Notes: generated by a model not told the origin, from the letters alone. 64,000 bases of DNA from Aedes albopictus (GCF_035046485.1 NC_085136.1:156786754-156850753); one strand, 5' to 3'. Shown: positions 10,975 to 21,894, counted from the stretch's first letter. Numbers and translations are program-made.

Positions 10975-11151
10975 GAATGAATTTTTGACACTAACTGTAA
11001 AAATATCTACAGTTTCAGATAAGGTGGGTGTCATTCGCGGCACGATGCTGGAAATCAGTGTATTTAGCTCGTTTTACCCCACTCTCTCTATCACACACCT
11101 TTTTGAGAAAATCCTCGTCTATCCCCGACTGGCGCGCAAAATAAATGACTT
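10975..11151. repeat. Left arm of a foldback element split by BEL-A
   Basis: This segment (tttgacactaactgtaaaaa, cacgatgctggaaatcagtg, tttagctcgtttta, actctctc, aaaataaatgactt) is the diverged inverse of 21030-21210. The match continues across the BEL-A insertion into 20812-20850. This shows that BEL-A landed inside one arm of an older foldback element. Confidence 0.75.
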
Positions 11152-12164
11152 TGTTAGCGACGCAGCCCCGTGTTTGGCAACTCTGCCGAATACTGATCGT
11201 TCCTGTACAACGGAGACAGCGAGGATGGATGCACTGAAAGGCGGCTTGCAGTAATGACAAGCATAAAAATGTTTTTAAATTTACCATGGCAAAACATGAT
11301 CATCGACCCAGCAACGCTTCTTGTGTGCGTTTTGTTTCTTCTCACATCAACTGGTTCGATAGCCGAGTGGTAGCGTGCGAGCCTGGTGATGTAAAGGTTC
11401 TTGGTTCGAATCCGGTTGCCAACAGACACTTTTTTAAATTGAAAATCGGGTTCATGGTAAAATTGAAAACATAATTCTGTTGAATTGAAACGAAACTCAG
11501 TCTGCACAAATTTAGTGGCGTTGTGTATTTAAGTTGACCCTCAGAATAGTAATTTTCACCGCAAGCCGCCGTTCAGTGTGGTAGACTTCGGAGACAACAA
11601 TAGAATATAAATGCGTATAGATGGTGATGTTGCACATGCTCTCATTGTGAAATTAATTAGTGAAATTCTAATTTAGAATTGATTAGATTATCGCTTTAGA
11701 GGTGTGGATAGAGTGCTGATTGTGGGTGTATCAGATAGTGTAATTTTTGAGTGGATTGAAGATATGCTTGGAGTCGAAAAGTGGGCCAAGTATTGATAGG
11801 TTGGACTGTATAATTATGCTTGTGAACCCAATATGCTTAAGATTGAACTCTTTCCCTATAGCAATCCTAGGAGCCAAAATTACCCGTAAATTGAATCGCA
11901 AATCAGCTTGCGAGCTGGCTGGAATTGAGTATGACACTATATTTTGTATTAAGCTATGATGGACCTTCAATTGTATTCTTATAATCCATTTTAGACTGAG
12001 CAAGCAGCAATCACTCGATTTGTTCGCGGAAGAAATTGTAACTAGGGTGAACCGAATTTGTAAGACTGAATTATACACGATGAATTAGAATGCAAACTGA
12101 TACGAATATATTTTCAGCTTTAAGCGTTATGCTCTAAAGAGTCGGCCTTATTCTTTCCCGAACA
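11152..12164 (+). repeat. 5' LTR of BEL-A
   Basis: It spans TGTTAGCGAC to CCCGAACA. It equals the 656-bp 3' LTR apart from a 347-bp tRNA-like insertion (11232-11578, with a TG duplication), an 8-base gap and a few substitutions. Only 26 bases separate its end from the gag ATG. Confidence 0.9.
11232..11578. mobile_element. Inverted-repeat element carrying a tRNA-like sequence, inside the 5' LTR
   Basis: The ends CACTGAAAGGCGGCTTGC and GCAAGCCGCCGTTCAGTG are inverted repeats with one mismatch in 18. The element is flanked by TG on both sides and is absent from the 3' LTR, which fixes its borders. The middle holds a tRNA-like stretch (about 11350-11422) with an A-box-like tagccgagtggtagcg and a B-box-like ggttcgaatcc. 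I could not fold a convincing full cloverleaf. It is therefore a tRNA-derived, SINE-like body bounded by DNA-transposon-like ends. Confidence 0.75.
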
Positions 12165-12190
12165 AAAATCTTAAAGAAATTCGGCACAGA

Positions 12191-14638
12191 ATGTCGAATT
12201 CAACTTCTGAAGCTGAAGGCTCCGATGGCTACAAGTGCGCTGGATGTGATCGACCCGACACCGCCGACGACATCGTACAGTGTGACAAATGCACTGCTTG
12301 GTGGCATTTTTCATGCGCTAAGGTCGATGACTCTGTAGCCAACCAAACCAATTGGATATGCGTCAAATGTTTATCTCCGCCACCACCACCTCGATCGGTA
12401 TCGATTAGAACGACGTCGTCAAACCGAAGAGCCCTGCTGGATATTAGCCTACAGCGACTGGCAGAGGAGAAAGAGTTGCGGAAAAAAGAGCTCGCAATAG
12501 AGAAGGAGTTTATGAAGGCTAAGTACGATCTCATGGAGCAGTGTGCGCTAGACGAGGAAGCTGAGACTCGCAGCGTGCGTAGCCGTATAGAGCGAATTGA
12601 ATCCCGCGAACGAGAGAAACATGTACACGATTGGGTAGGGCAGGTAGCAGCGTCGCTCCAAGAGAGCAGATCGCTCACCGACCCGAAGATCCCCTCTATC
12701 GCCCATGACCCTTCAACGAACCCCACCAACCGCTCGCCGAACGAGGAAGAAGGTGCTGTAGGCACAACAAAAACAAACGCCGATCCCAATCGTTCTCTGC
12801 CGACCATTATTTCGCTGGATCAAACTGATGACGTCATTAACGACAAGTTGGGTGAGGTGAATGAACTTGATCTAAACAAGCATCCACCGAAGCGCGCAGT
12901 TGTTGTTAGACGGAGCCAAAAAGGACGCGAAGAAAGGGTGACCAAGGCAGTTCCATCCGACTTGCAGCTTCTGAAATCACAGCTGCAGAGGCAACAGGAA
13001 GCATCAAAGGTTGACCGTCAGGCCCTGCAAGATCTCCAAGAAGAGCTGCGAAAATGTCAGCTACAGCTACAGCAGCGTCAACCGCCACCGGTGGCCGAAG
13101 CGCTATGGCCACTTCGAGACGTATCAAAAGGAGCAATTCCTAGGACTACTTCGTCAATTCCTACTAGGCCAGTACCAGTGGAGATTCCGGATCACCAGTT
13201 CACTGCAGTTCCAGCTAGAGTAGCCGGAAATCCAGTTCCCGTTTGTGACACTCGCGAGTGCAGTTGGACAAACCCATTCCAACCGGAAGGTTCCGGAATA
13301 CGTGAACAATCGCGAATGAATTTCGCACGATCAACGGATATTGGTCAAGCCAGTACTCCGCAGCAACAGCAATCAGGTGCTCAAGCACCGGCGGTAGATC
13401 CGTTGTTTCTGGAAGTGCGTCGACCGTCACCAGAACAGCTCGCGGCCAGACAGGTGATGCCCAGAGATCTTCCTGATTTCTATGGCGATCCAAAAGATTG
13501 GTCGTTATTTATTAGTAATTTCCGCAACAGTACTTCGGCTTGTGGGTTCAGTAGGGTCGAAAACCGGGCACGACTCCAGCGTTGCCTAAAAGGCAATGCA
13601 TTAAAATCGGTACGGTACAAATTGCTGAATCCGGACACTGTTCCGGAGGTAATCCACACGCTTCAAACGCTGTATGGACGGCCCGAAGTTATAATTAGTA
13701 AGCTGATTAGAACCGTTCGGGAGGCCCCTTCACCGAAATCAGAACGTTTGGAAACCCTGATAGATTTCGGCATGGCTGTCAGGAACCTGGTCAGCCACCT
13801 TATCGCCGCAGACCAGCGTAATCATCTCTCCAATCCTGTTCGACTACAAGAACTGGTGGAGAAACTGCCCTCCGGTGTGAAGATGCAGTGGGCTCAGCAA
13901 TTGATCCAGTTCCCAGATGCGAACCTGCAAACCTTCAGCACCTTTATGTCAGCCGTGGTGGAATCGGTGAGCAAGGTAGTTTTGTACACCGGTAATCAAA
14001 GCTACAGACCAGAGAAGCCAAACTCCAAGGAAAAGGGATATTTTCACTCGCATGTGGAAACTGCCGATATTGCGCGATCGGCTCAACGCAAAAATGAAGC
14101 TTTTAGAGCCTGTCCGGTCTGTGAAAAGGGCAATCACCGTGTCAAGGACTGCGAATCGTTCCAGAAAAGTAGCGTCGATAGTCGGTGGAAAACTATCTCT
14201 GCCTTGAAACTTTGTCGCTGTTGCTTAGGCCAACACGGGCGAAGACCGTGTAGGAGTTCAGCTAAATGCGAAGTCGATGGATGTCAGTATCGTCACCATC
14301 CCATGCTACACGCTTCGACGCCGGCGAGAACAGGAAACTCTTTGTCCACTGAAGCAACGGAAAATCACACATACCATCACTGTGGGCAATCCGTACTTTT
14401 TCGCATAATTCCGGTAACAGTACGAGGTCCGTCGAATTCCATTGATACCTTCGCCTTCCTGGACGAGGGTTCGTCGGCCACTTTGGTGAAAAATGGTCTA
14501 GCAAAGCAGTTAGATCTACAAGGCCCCGTAATCCCTCTGTGCTTAAAATGGACTGCCGATATTACACGCTCCGAAGACAGCTCGCAAATCGTCTCACTTG
14601 ACATCTCCGAGTTAGGCTGCCAGGAAAGATATCGCTGA
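12191..14638 (+). CDS. BEL-A gag-protease region with N-terminal PHD finger
   Basis: The 815-residue frame starts at the first ATG after the LTR. Residues about 14-60 form a PHD-type C4HC3 zinc finger (CAGCDRPD, CDKC, WWHFSCAKV, WICVKC). A charged coiled coil follows at about 85-140, then a Gln-rich segment, the conserved BEL/Pao gag core (DUF1759-like, DLPDFYGDPKDWSLFISNF), zinc-knuckle-like CPVCEKGNHRVKDC and CRCCLGQHG, and the start of an aspartic protease (FLDEGSSATLVKNGL, where the usual DS/DG pattern reads DEG). The frame ends at TGA 14636-14638, where homology continues in another frame. The break is a lesion, not the natural end. PHD fingers in other proteins read histone H3 tails; that role here is an inference. 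Confidence 0.85.
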   Translation: MSNSTSEAEGSDGYKCAGCDRPDTADDIVQCDKCTAWWHFSCAKVDDSVANQTNWICVKCLSPPPPPRSVSIRTTSSNRRALLDISLQRLAEEKELRKKELAIEKEFMKAKYDLMEQCALDEEAETRSVRSRIERIESREREKHVHDWVGQVAASLQESRSLTDPKIPSIAHDPSTNPTNRSPNEEEGAVGTTKTNADPNRSLPTIISLDQTDDVINDKLGEVNELDLNKHPPKRAVVVRRSQKGREERVTKAVPSDLQLLKSQLQRQQEASKVDRQALQDLQEELRKCQLQLQQRQPPPVAEALWPLRDVSKGAIPRTTSSIPTRPVPVEIPDHQFTAVPARVAGNPVPVCDTRECSWTNPFQPEGSGIREQSRMNFARSTDIGQASTPQQQQSGAQAPAVDPLFLEVRRPSPEQLAARQVMPRDLPDFYGDPKDWSLFISNFRNSTSACGFSRVENRARLQRCLKGNALKSVRYKLLNPDTVPEVIHTLQTLYGRPEVIISKLIRTVREAPSPKSERLETLIDFGMAVRNLVSHLIAADQRNHLSNPVRLQELVEKLPSGVKMQWAQQLIQFPDANLQTFSTFMSAVVESVSKVVLYTGNQSYRPEKPNSKEKGYFHSHVETADIARSAQRKNEAFRACPVCEKGNHRVKDCESFQKSSVDSRWKTISALKLCRCCLGQHGRRPCRSSAKCEVDGCQYRHHPMLHASTPARTGNSLSTEATENHTYHHCGQSVLFRIIPVTVRGPSNSIDTFAFLDEGSSATLVKNGLAKQLDLQGPVIPLCLKWTADITRSEDSSQIVSLDISELGCQERYR

Positions 14639-14640
14639 AC

Positions 14641-16558
14641 AATGCCAGAACCGTTGAGTGCCTGAATCTGCCTACGCAAACGCTCTTCTTTGAGGAACTC
14701 CAAGAAAAGTACCAGCACCTAGCAGGATTACCGGTCCGCAGCTATAAGAAGGCGATTCCTCAACTCTTGATTGGCCTGCGAAATCTATCTCTAGCAGTTC
14801 CGCAGAAGATCGTACAGGGAACTGGAGGTCCTATAGCTACAAAAACGCGGGTAGGCTGGTGTGTATACGGAAGCCTGTCAGAGGATCATGATACGAAGCA
14901 CTTCAGTTACCACATTTGCGAATGTGACACGAAGAGACTGGATAACCTGATTCGCGAGTACTTCGACGCAGAAGACACGGGACTACGTACGACGAAAGCA
15001 CTGGAATCGGACGACGTGCGGAGAGCACGACGTATCCTCGAAGAAACCACTCGTAGGGACGGAAACGGCTTCGCAACAGGTCTGCTGTGGAAATTTAACC
15101 ATATCGAGCTTCCCGATAGTTTTCCAATGGCCCTACAACGGTTGAAGTGCTTGGAGAGACGTATGTCGCGTGACCCGGGCCTCAAGGAAAATTTGTACAG
15201 GCAATTGCAGGAATATCAAGACAAGGGTTATGCCCATCCTGCCACGGAAGCGGAACTGAACGAAACCGATCCCAGACGTATATGGTACCTTCCGTTGGGT
15301 GCTGTTGTAAACCCCAAGAAACCATCCAAGGTACGGATAACTTGGAACGCGGCAGCAAAAGTCGACGGAGTTTCGCTGAACACATTCCTGCTCCCGGGCC
15401 CGACCTTCTGGTTCCATTACCTGCCGTTCTATTCCGATACCGCCAGTATCCGGTGGCCATCTGCGGTGACATTAAGGAAATGTTTCACCAAATCCGTGTC
15501 ATCGCAGATGACCGAAATGCCCAGCGTTTCCTTTGGCGTGACTCCGCTGAAGAATCTCCAAAAATATTCGTGATGGATGTCCTAACTTTCGGATCAGCGA
15601 GCTCCCCTTCGTCAGCACAATTTGTAAAAAACCGGAACGCGAAGGACCATGAAACCCAGTTTCCCAAGGCGGCAGAGGCGATCATAAAACGTCATTATGT
15701 CGACGATTACCTCGACAGTTTCGAGGACGAGGCGGAAGCGAAAATCGTTGCTGAAGAAGTTCGTCATGTACATTCAAATGGCGGATTCGAGATTCGAAAT
15801 TGGTCGAGCAACAGTATGGCAGTCCTGCAACATCTAGGCAAAACACCGAAGGCTACCACGAAAAACTTGACAGCAGTGGGTTCCGGTGAATCCGAAAAGG
15901 TGCTCGGCATGCTCTGGGTGACAGAAATCGACACGCTGTGTTTCTTAACGAAGTTCAGGGCGGAAATAGAGGAACTCTTCCGCTCAAAAGCTGTTCCCAC
16001 GAAACGGCAAATACTGAAAACCGTAATGAGCCTTTTCGATCCGCTCGGGCTTCTTGCGTCTTTCCTTGTGCATGGCAAAATCATCATGCAGGACGTATGG
16101 CGAAGCGGAATAAACTAGGACGAACGCGTAGGTGACGATATTGAACAGCGGTGGCGGAAATGGATCGAGCTATTTGATCAAGTTGCGAAGATACAGATAC
16201 CTCGGTGCTACTTCAAGGCTGCCAGCTCAGAGCGGTATGGCACACTGCAAGCACATCTTTTCGTCGACGCCAGCGAGGCGGCGTATTCTGCTGTAGTATA
16301 CTTCAGGATCGTCGATGCGGAAGGACATCCGCAATGCTCAATTGTAACTGCAAAAACTAAGGTTGCGCCGATAAAATATGCTTCCATTCCACGTTTGGAA
16401 CTGATGGCAGCCGTTTTGGGTGCACGTTTGCTGACATTCGTAGACATTCGTTCCTATGCACCAGCGCTTCTGCTGGTCAGATTCTAAAACCGTTTTGGCC
16501 TGGCTTCGTTCTGATCATCGCAGATACTCACAGTTCGTAGCTTGTCGTGTTGGAGTAG
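14641..16558 (+). pseudogene. BEL-A pol remnant: protease end, reverse transcriptase, RNase H start
   Basis: Homology to BEL-B runs on in frame 1 from 14641, shifts to frame 0 near 15405, and meets a TAG at 16116-16118. It shifts again near 16455 before the insertion at 16561. Recognisable blocks are the TKTRVGWCVYGS region near 14845, GDIKEMFHQIR of the reverse transcriptase near 15465, the catalytic HYVDDYLDS near 15694, and RNase H pieces HLFVDASEAAYSAV near 16255 and WSDSKTVLAW near 16475. At least two frameshifts and one stop make this non-functional. Confidence 0.85.
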
Positions 16559-17605
16559 TGTGCGGTAGTTCGGCAGCAGCAAAGCATCGCGCGCTGGTTT
16601 TGCTAGAATTTTTCGGATTTTTCCCCTTTTCTCTGCGGGCTCCGACGACGGGGCGCCAAGCAGTCAGTAGTGTGCGGTAGTTCGGCAGCAGCAAAGCATC
16701 GCGCGCTGGTTTTGCTAGAATTTTTCGGATTTTTCCCCTTTTCTCTGCGGGCTCCGACGACGGGGCGCCAAGCAGTCAGTAGTGTGCGGTAGTTCGGCAG
16801 CAGCAAAGCATCGCGCGCTGGCTTTGCTAGAATTTTTCGGATTTTTCCCCTTTTCTCTGCGGGCTCCGACGACGGGGCGCCAAGCAGTCAGTAGTGTGCG
16901 GTAGTTCGGCAGCAGCAAAGCATCGCGCGCTGGTTTTGCTAGAATTTTTCGGATTTTTCCCCTTTTCTCTGCGGGCTCCGACGACGGGACGCAAAGCAGT
17001 CAGTAGTGTGCGGTAGTTCTAGTTCGGCAGCAGCAAAGATTTTTGCGATTTTTTCCCTTTTCTCTGTGAGCTCCGACGACGGGACGCCAAGCAGTCAGTA
17101 GTGTGCGGTAGTTCGGCAGCAGCAAAGCATCGCGCGCTGGCTTTGCTAGAATTTTTCGGATTTTTCCCCTTTTCTCTGCGGGCTCCGACGACGGGACGCC
17201 AAGCAGTCAGTAGTGTGCGGTAGTTCTAGTTCGGCAGCAGCAAAGCATCGCGCGCTGGCTTTGCTAGATTTTTGCGATTTTTTCTCTTTTCTCTGTGAGC
17301 TCCGACGACGGGACGCCAAGCAGTCAGTAGTGTGCGGTAGTTCGGCAGCAGCAAAGCATCGCGCGCTGGTTTTGCTAGAATTTTTCGGATTTTTCCCCTT
17401 TTCTCTGCGGGCTCCGACGACGGGGCGCCAAGCAGTCAGTAGCGTGCGGTAGTTCGGCAGCAGCAAAGCATCGCGCGCTGGTTTTGCTAGAATTTTTCGG
17501 ATTTTTCCCCTTTTCTCTGCGGGCTCCGACGACGGGGCGCCAAGCAGTCAGTAGTGTGCGGTAGTTCTAGTTCGGCAGCAGCAAAGCATCGCGCGCTGGC
17601 TTTGA
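16559..17605 (+). repeat. Tandem array of 112-bp monomers
   Basis: Units begin tgtgcggtagttcggcagca at 16559, 16671, 16783, 16895, 17007 (shortened to about 94), 17101, 17213, 17331, 17443 and 17555 (partial). Each contains the words catcgcgcgctggttttgct, tttttcccct and ctccgacgacgg. Most units differ by only a few bases, so homogenisation is recent. The initiator-like tcagtag near each junction fits internal-promoter monomers, as seen in other LINE 5' UTRs, but promoter activity is an inference. Confidence 0.88.
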
Positions 17606-18365
17606 AAAGTGTACAGGCCGCGTTTTCATTCGGTCGTCGTCGTCGTCGTCTATTTGACTGCTCATCTTCGTACGGGGCGATTTAGTGAGTTTTTGGAGGC
17701 AAAGTGTACAGGCCGCGTTTTCATTCGGTCGTCGTCGTCGTCTATTTGACTGCTCATCTTCGTACGGGGCGATTTATGATACGATAAATGCAACATCAAC
17801 ATTTTTTGCGATTTTAGTCAACAGACATTGAAATGTTCGTCACGTCAAGTGTCGGCCCAAGTTCCAAAGCCACGTTGGTTCAAATCACTTTATTTTCTCT
17901 TTCGTTAATTTTCGCACTTCGAAAACTATCTGAATGGTTCGTCATCTTCGATGTCGGCATGTGTTTTGTTTTAGTCCAAATGAAAATAAGTGGTTTGATA
18001 TTAATAGGGTTGCATGAATCACTCCACTTACCAAAGTGAACTCATATCATGCGCCCTTTCCCCTCCCCACTAACAAAAAGTCCTTCCCATGACAGACGTG
18101 GAGACGCAGAGGTGATCTCGGTCTTTAGTAAGCAATGCACGTCATAATAACATTCCTTTCCTTCCTCGATGACCGTAAGGACGTGGCCGGCGCCGTTATT
18201 GACCTAATAAAGTTTGGAATTCTCGAAGATGCACATTGAGGACGGTAAGCTACTCCCAAGCTCCGTCTGTTGGTTCCTTGTGCAACTTCGATTGTTCTGG
18301 TCAATCACGGAGTAGCAACTACGAATAGTACGGTCATCTATGCTCATGCTCATGCTCATGCTCAT
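16561..18365 (+). mobile_element. Internally deleted LINE-like insert with tandem 5' monomers
   Basis: The insert interrupts BEL-A pol within FVACRVG. The target word tgtcgtgttggagtagt stands at its left edge (16544-16560) and again at its right edge (18365-18381), a duplication of about 16-17 bases typical of target-primed LINE insertion. From left to right it holds about ten 112-bp monomers (to 17605), two copies of an 80-95-bp unit (17606-17780), AT-rich DNA, a 3'-UTR-like segment with aataaag near 18208, and a (catgct)n tail near 18342-18364. There is no reverse transcriptase frame. The layout resembles a LINE reduced to its promoter array plus 3' end. Confidence 0.75.
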
Positions 18366-20253
18366 GTCGTGTTGGAGTAGTACTCTCGTTGTCATCGGAA
18401 AGCGAATGGAGATGGATCCCTAGCAGACTCAACATCGCCGACGAGGCCACAAAGTGGGGGAAGGGGCCCTGTTTCGATGAAGAAAGCCGTTGGATACAAG
18501 GACCGGAGTTTTTGGGCTTGCCGGAGCAGCATTGGCCGAAACCGAAAACGCCGATTAGCTTAACAGACGAAGAACTTCGTCCATGCCACATGTATCACGA
18601 AATACTATCGCCTCTCGTCGATTTCGAACGGTTCTCCAATTGGAATAGACTACTTCGTGCAGTAGCTTACGTTTTCCATATTTTCACCGTATACAAGGCC
18701 CGAAAAACGAGCTCTGTCGTGGAGAAAGGACCAACTCACGATGAACTGAAGGCAGCGGAAGTTCTAATCTGGAGGATGGTGCAGTGGACCGTCTATTCGG
18801 ACGAAGTTTCTGTTATGATGAAAAACCAAAGCTTCCGGAAAACCAGCGCCGTTCACTGGATAAGACAAGCCCCCTCTACAAGCTAACTCCCATGCTAGAC
18901 GAGTTCGGGGTCATGCGCATTGACAGCCGCACTGGAGTGGCACGCGTGGAAGAATACGACCTCAAGTACCCGATTATACTTCCACAGAAGCATCATGTCA
19001 CCTATTTGATCATCAACAACTACCACAGGAAGTACCTACATGGTAACACGGAGACGATTGTCAATGAGCTCCGGCAAAAATACTACATTCCACGGATTCG
19101 AGTAGTTGTGAGGACCGTGTCAAGGAGCTGCCAGTGGTGCAAAGTCTATAAGGCACAACCGGCCGTTCCCAAAATGGGTCCATTGCCCGAAGCGCGACTG
19201 TCACCAGGGGTGCGACCTTTCAGTTATGTCGGGATCGACTACTTTGGCCCTCTTCTCGTCAAGGTAGGTCGATCCAATGCAAAACGGTGGGTTTGTCTCA
19301 TTACATGCTTGACTATTCGTGCAGTGCACGTTGAGGTCGCCTATGACCTATCGACTCAGTCCTGCATAGCCTGCATACGCAGGTTTGTGTGTCGCCGAGG
19401 AGCACCGTTGGAGATATACTCCGATAATGGACGCAATTTTGTCGGGGCAGATGGAGTTCTGAGAGAGCAGATGAAGCGCATCGATGAAGCGGCAGCAGCA
19501 ACGTTTACTAATACGAAAACGAGGTGGTACTTCATACCCCCTTCGGCCCCGCATATGGGGGGCTCATGGGAGCGTCTTGTACGCTCTATTAAGACGGCAT
19601 TAACCAGTGTACCACAGGACAGGAAACTCGACGATGAAGCACTGGTAACATACCTGGCAGAAGCAGAGTCAATCGTCAATTCCCGTCCCCTAACTTATTT
19701 GCCGCTAGATGCTCCAGAACAAGAGGCGCTCACGCCCAATCATTTTTTGTTGGGTAGTTCAAGTGGCGTGAAACAACCCTCGAGAGAGATAGGCTGTCCC
19801 AACCAAGTACTCCGCAAGACTTGGGATACCCTACAGGCAAACTTGGACCATTTTTGGAAACGCTGGATTCGGGAGTATCTCCCTACGCTAACACGGCGTA
19901 CAAAATGGTTCGGGGAGGTCAAGGCCGTTGAGTCAGGAGACTTAGTGGTCATAATCGAAGATACGAGACGCAACGGATGGACTCGAGGACGAATTTTAGA
20001 TGTGGTGAGAGGTCGTGATGGCAGAGTTCGTCAAGCCGTTGTCCAGACATCGAGCGGAGTTTTTAGAAGGCCGGTTAGCAAACTGGCAGTGCTGGATGTC
20101 GCTGGAGTCAGTAAAGCTGAGATGAATACTCATCCTTACGGGGAGGGGGATGTTAGCGACGCAGCCCCGTGTTTGGCAACTCTTCCGAATACTGATCGTT
20201 CCTGTACAACGGAGACAGCGAGGACGGATGGTAGACTTCGGAGACAACAATAG
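18366..20253 (+). pseudogene. BEL-A pol remnant: RNase H end and integrase
   Basis: After the insertion, frame 2 (18366 to about 18830) gives the WRWIPSRLNIADEATKWGKG block. A shift near 18835 moves to frame 1, which stays open to 20253. This covers the integrase zinc-binding domain (HRKYLHGNTET, then CQWCK), the catalytic core with Asp in YVGIDYFGP near 19230, Asp in YSDNGRNFVGA near 19420 and Glu in GGSWERLVRSIK near 19560, and the C-terminal BEL domain. The frame runs 103 bases into the 3' LTR. The integrase half alone is intact-looking. Confidence 0.88.
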
Positions 20254-20806
20254 AATATAAATGCGTATAGTTGGTGATGTTGCACATGCTATCATTGTAA
20301 AATTAATTAGTGAAATTCTAATTTAGAATTGATTAGATTATCGCTTTAGAGGTGTGGATAGAGTGCTGATTGTGGGTGTATCAGATAGTGTAATTTTTGA
20401 GTGGATTGAAGATATGCTTGGAGTCGAAAAGTGGGCCAAGTATTGATAGGTTGGACTGTATAATTATGCTTGTGAACCCAATATGCTTAAGATTGAACTC
20501 TTTCCCTATAGCAGTCCTAGGAGCCAAAATTACCCGTAAATTGAATCGCAAATCAGCTTGTGAGCTGGCTGGAATTGAGTATATTTTGTATTAAGCTATG
20601 ATGGACCTTCAATTGTATTCTTATAATCCATTTTAGACTGAGCAAGCAGCAATCACTCGATTTGTTCGCGGAAGAAATTGTAACTAGGGTGAACCGAATT
20701 TGTAAGACTGAATTATACACGATGAATTAGAATGCAAACTGATACGAATATATTTTCAGCTTTAAGCGTTATGCTCTAAAGAGTCGGCCTTATTCTTTCC
20801 CGAACA
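20151..20806 (+). repeat. 3' LTR of BEL-A
   Basis: This 656-bp copy spans TGTTAGCGAC to CCCGAACA and follows the purine tract cggggaggggga. It lacks the tRNA-like insertion present in the 5' LTR. The direct repeat GACTT follows. Confidence 0.92.
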
Positions 20807-20811
20807 GACTT

Positions 20812-21215
20812 ATTCAGCTCGTATTTGTGTAAAAACTTCCTTAATATCGGGAATTTAACATAGGGTTGGTCCTGCTCTTATCGATTGCGTTTCACTCTGG
20901 GCGGAGATATATGTGAAATTTCAAAGAAATAGGGGATATCGGGGTTATTTGAAGATATTTCAATTTTTAAGGCCGTGCGGTGAGCAAAATCTGCTCCATT
21001 TGATACTACGGAAGTTTTACACAAACACGACTTAAATAAACCATTTATTTTGCACTTCAGGAATTTTCGAAAAAGGTGAAAAAGTGAGAGAGTTGGGCAA
21101 AACGAGCTAAATGCATTGACTTCCAGCATCGTGCGGCAAATGGCACTCTCCTTATCTGCAACTATATAGAATTTTACAGTTTGTGTCAAAAATTTGTAAC
21201 GTGAAGTGTACACTA
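20812..21215. repeat. Remainder of the foldback element interrupted by BEL-A
   Basis: Positions 20812-20850 continue the left arm (cagctcgtatttgtgtaaaa). The loop is about 20850-21000, and 21000-21215 is the inverted right arm (actgtaaaattctatatagt, cacgatgctggaagtcaatg and tttagctcgttttg on the minus strand). Arms are about 220 bp and clearly diverged. Reading frames in the arms arise only from the repeat. Confidence 0.7.
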
Positions 21216-21251
21216 GGAAGGCAACAGTGGATTACGGAACTCAAAACTAAC

Positions 21252-21874
21252 TGTTCCGGTAGCTCGCACCAATCCCATATGACTACCACGACATTGGGGC
21301 GCCCCTCGGAGAAACGTCATAGTGACAACTGAAGTTGTCACTGTTAACTGATAGCAGTAGATGTCAAAGAATGAGAAGAGGAAAAATGATGTGATGCTCG
21401 ATAGTGTATGAAGTGAACTGCATTTGTTATTTCATTAAAAAGCTTTATTTTCTTATTTTCAATAGCTAAAAATAGTAAGTGAACCTAGAATTATATGAAT
21501 TCGATAAAACTAATCCTAACTACCTTTGATTAGGTGGCAATCAGCCTACGAAAAGTGGATTTTCTCTCGTCAGTGAGCATAGGTTGTAGAGTTGAGGTTA
21601 TAAAAACGTGAGTTGCCTGAATTTAATGAAAATGAATTTGTAATCTTGATGAAAAATAATTATACTTTATAGCATTCTACATCTGTTCTGTTGCTCATAT
21701 AAGCTTGTTGGGTTCATTGAGTGGGTGAAAAAGAGACCGATGTAAGTAAATGTACTCCTCATAGACCTTTAAGTATATGTATTAATAAAACCATGTAGCT
21801 TTTAGCTCTCACACACGTTACACACAAACGAAGGTGTTTGCTCAGGAGACTTCTCGAAACCCCCCCACCCAACA
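21252..21874 (+). repeat. 5' LTR of BEL-B
   Basis: The 623-bp repeat ends only 20 bases before the gag ATG. It contains aataaaac near 21783, a possible polyadenylation signal, on the element's sense strand. Confidence 0.92.
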
Positions 21875-21894
21875 ATTCTAAAAGATCGTACGAG

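Larger units (their letters stand above)
11152..20806 (+). mobile_element. BEL/Pao LTR retrotransposon A (degenerate, complete ends)
   Basis: Long terminal repeats lie at 11152-12164 (enlarged by a later insertion) and 20151-20806. Both start TGTTAGCGAC and end CCCGAACA. The target duplication is GACTT (11147-11151 and 20807-20811). A purine tract cggggaggggga precedes the 3' LTR. Inside are a PHD-finger gag, a pepsin-like protease, reverse transcriptase, RNase H and integrase in BEL/Pao order. The coding region has frameshifts near 14630, 15405, 16455 and 18835, a stop at 16116-16118 and a 1.8-kb insertion. By eye the LTRs differ at about 8 positions plus one 8-base gap. It is a dead copy in tektin orientation. 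Confidence 0.93.

Noticed and set aside
11350..11422. A functional tRNA gene
   Set aside because: A- and B-box words are present but I could not pair a full acceptor stem, and the sequence sits inside a bounded mobile insert.
12229..12807. 192-codon minus-strand frame opposite BEL-A gag
   Set aside because: It is the shadow of the gag frame; Ser/Arg-rich composition mirrors the sense codons.
14620..14645. Gag-pol break in BEL-A as a programmed frameshift
   Set aside because: BEL-B and BEL-C read through the corresponding region in one frame, no slippery heptamer is present, and BEL-A has several other lesions.
16603..17466. Several 67-106-codon frames in the 112-bp monomers, on both strands
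   Set aside because: They repeat because the DNA is tandem; length 112 is not a multiple of three, so the frame does not persist across units.
17640..17770. CRISPR-like or protein-coding meaning for the (gtc)n stretches
   Set aside because: They are simple trinucleotide runs inside two tandem LINE-type units.
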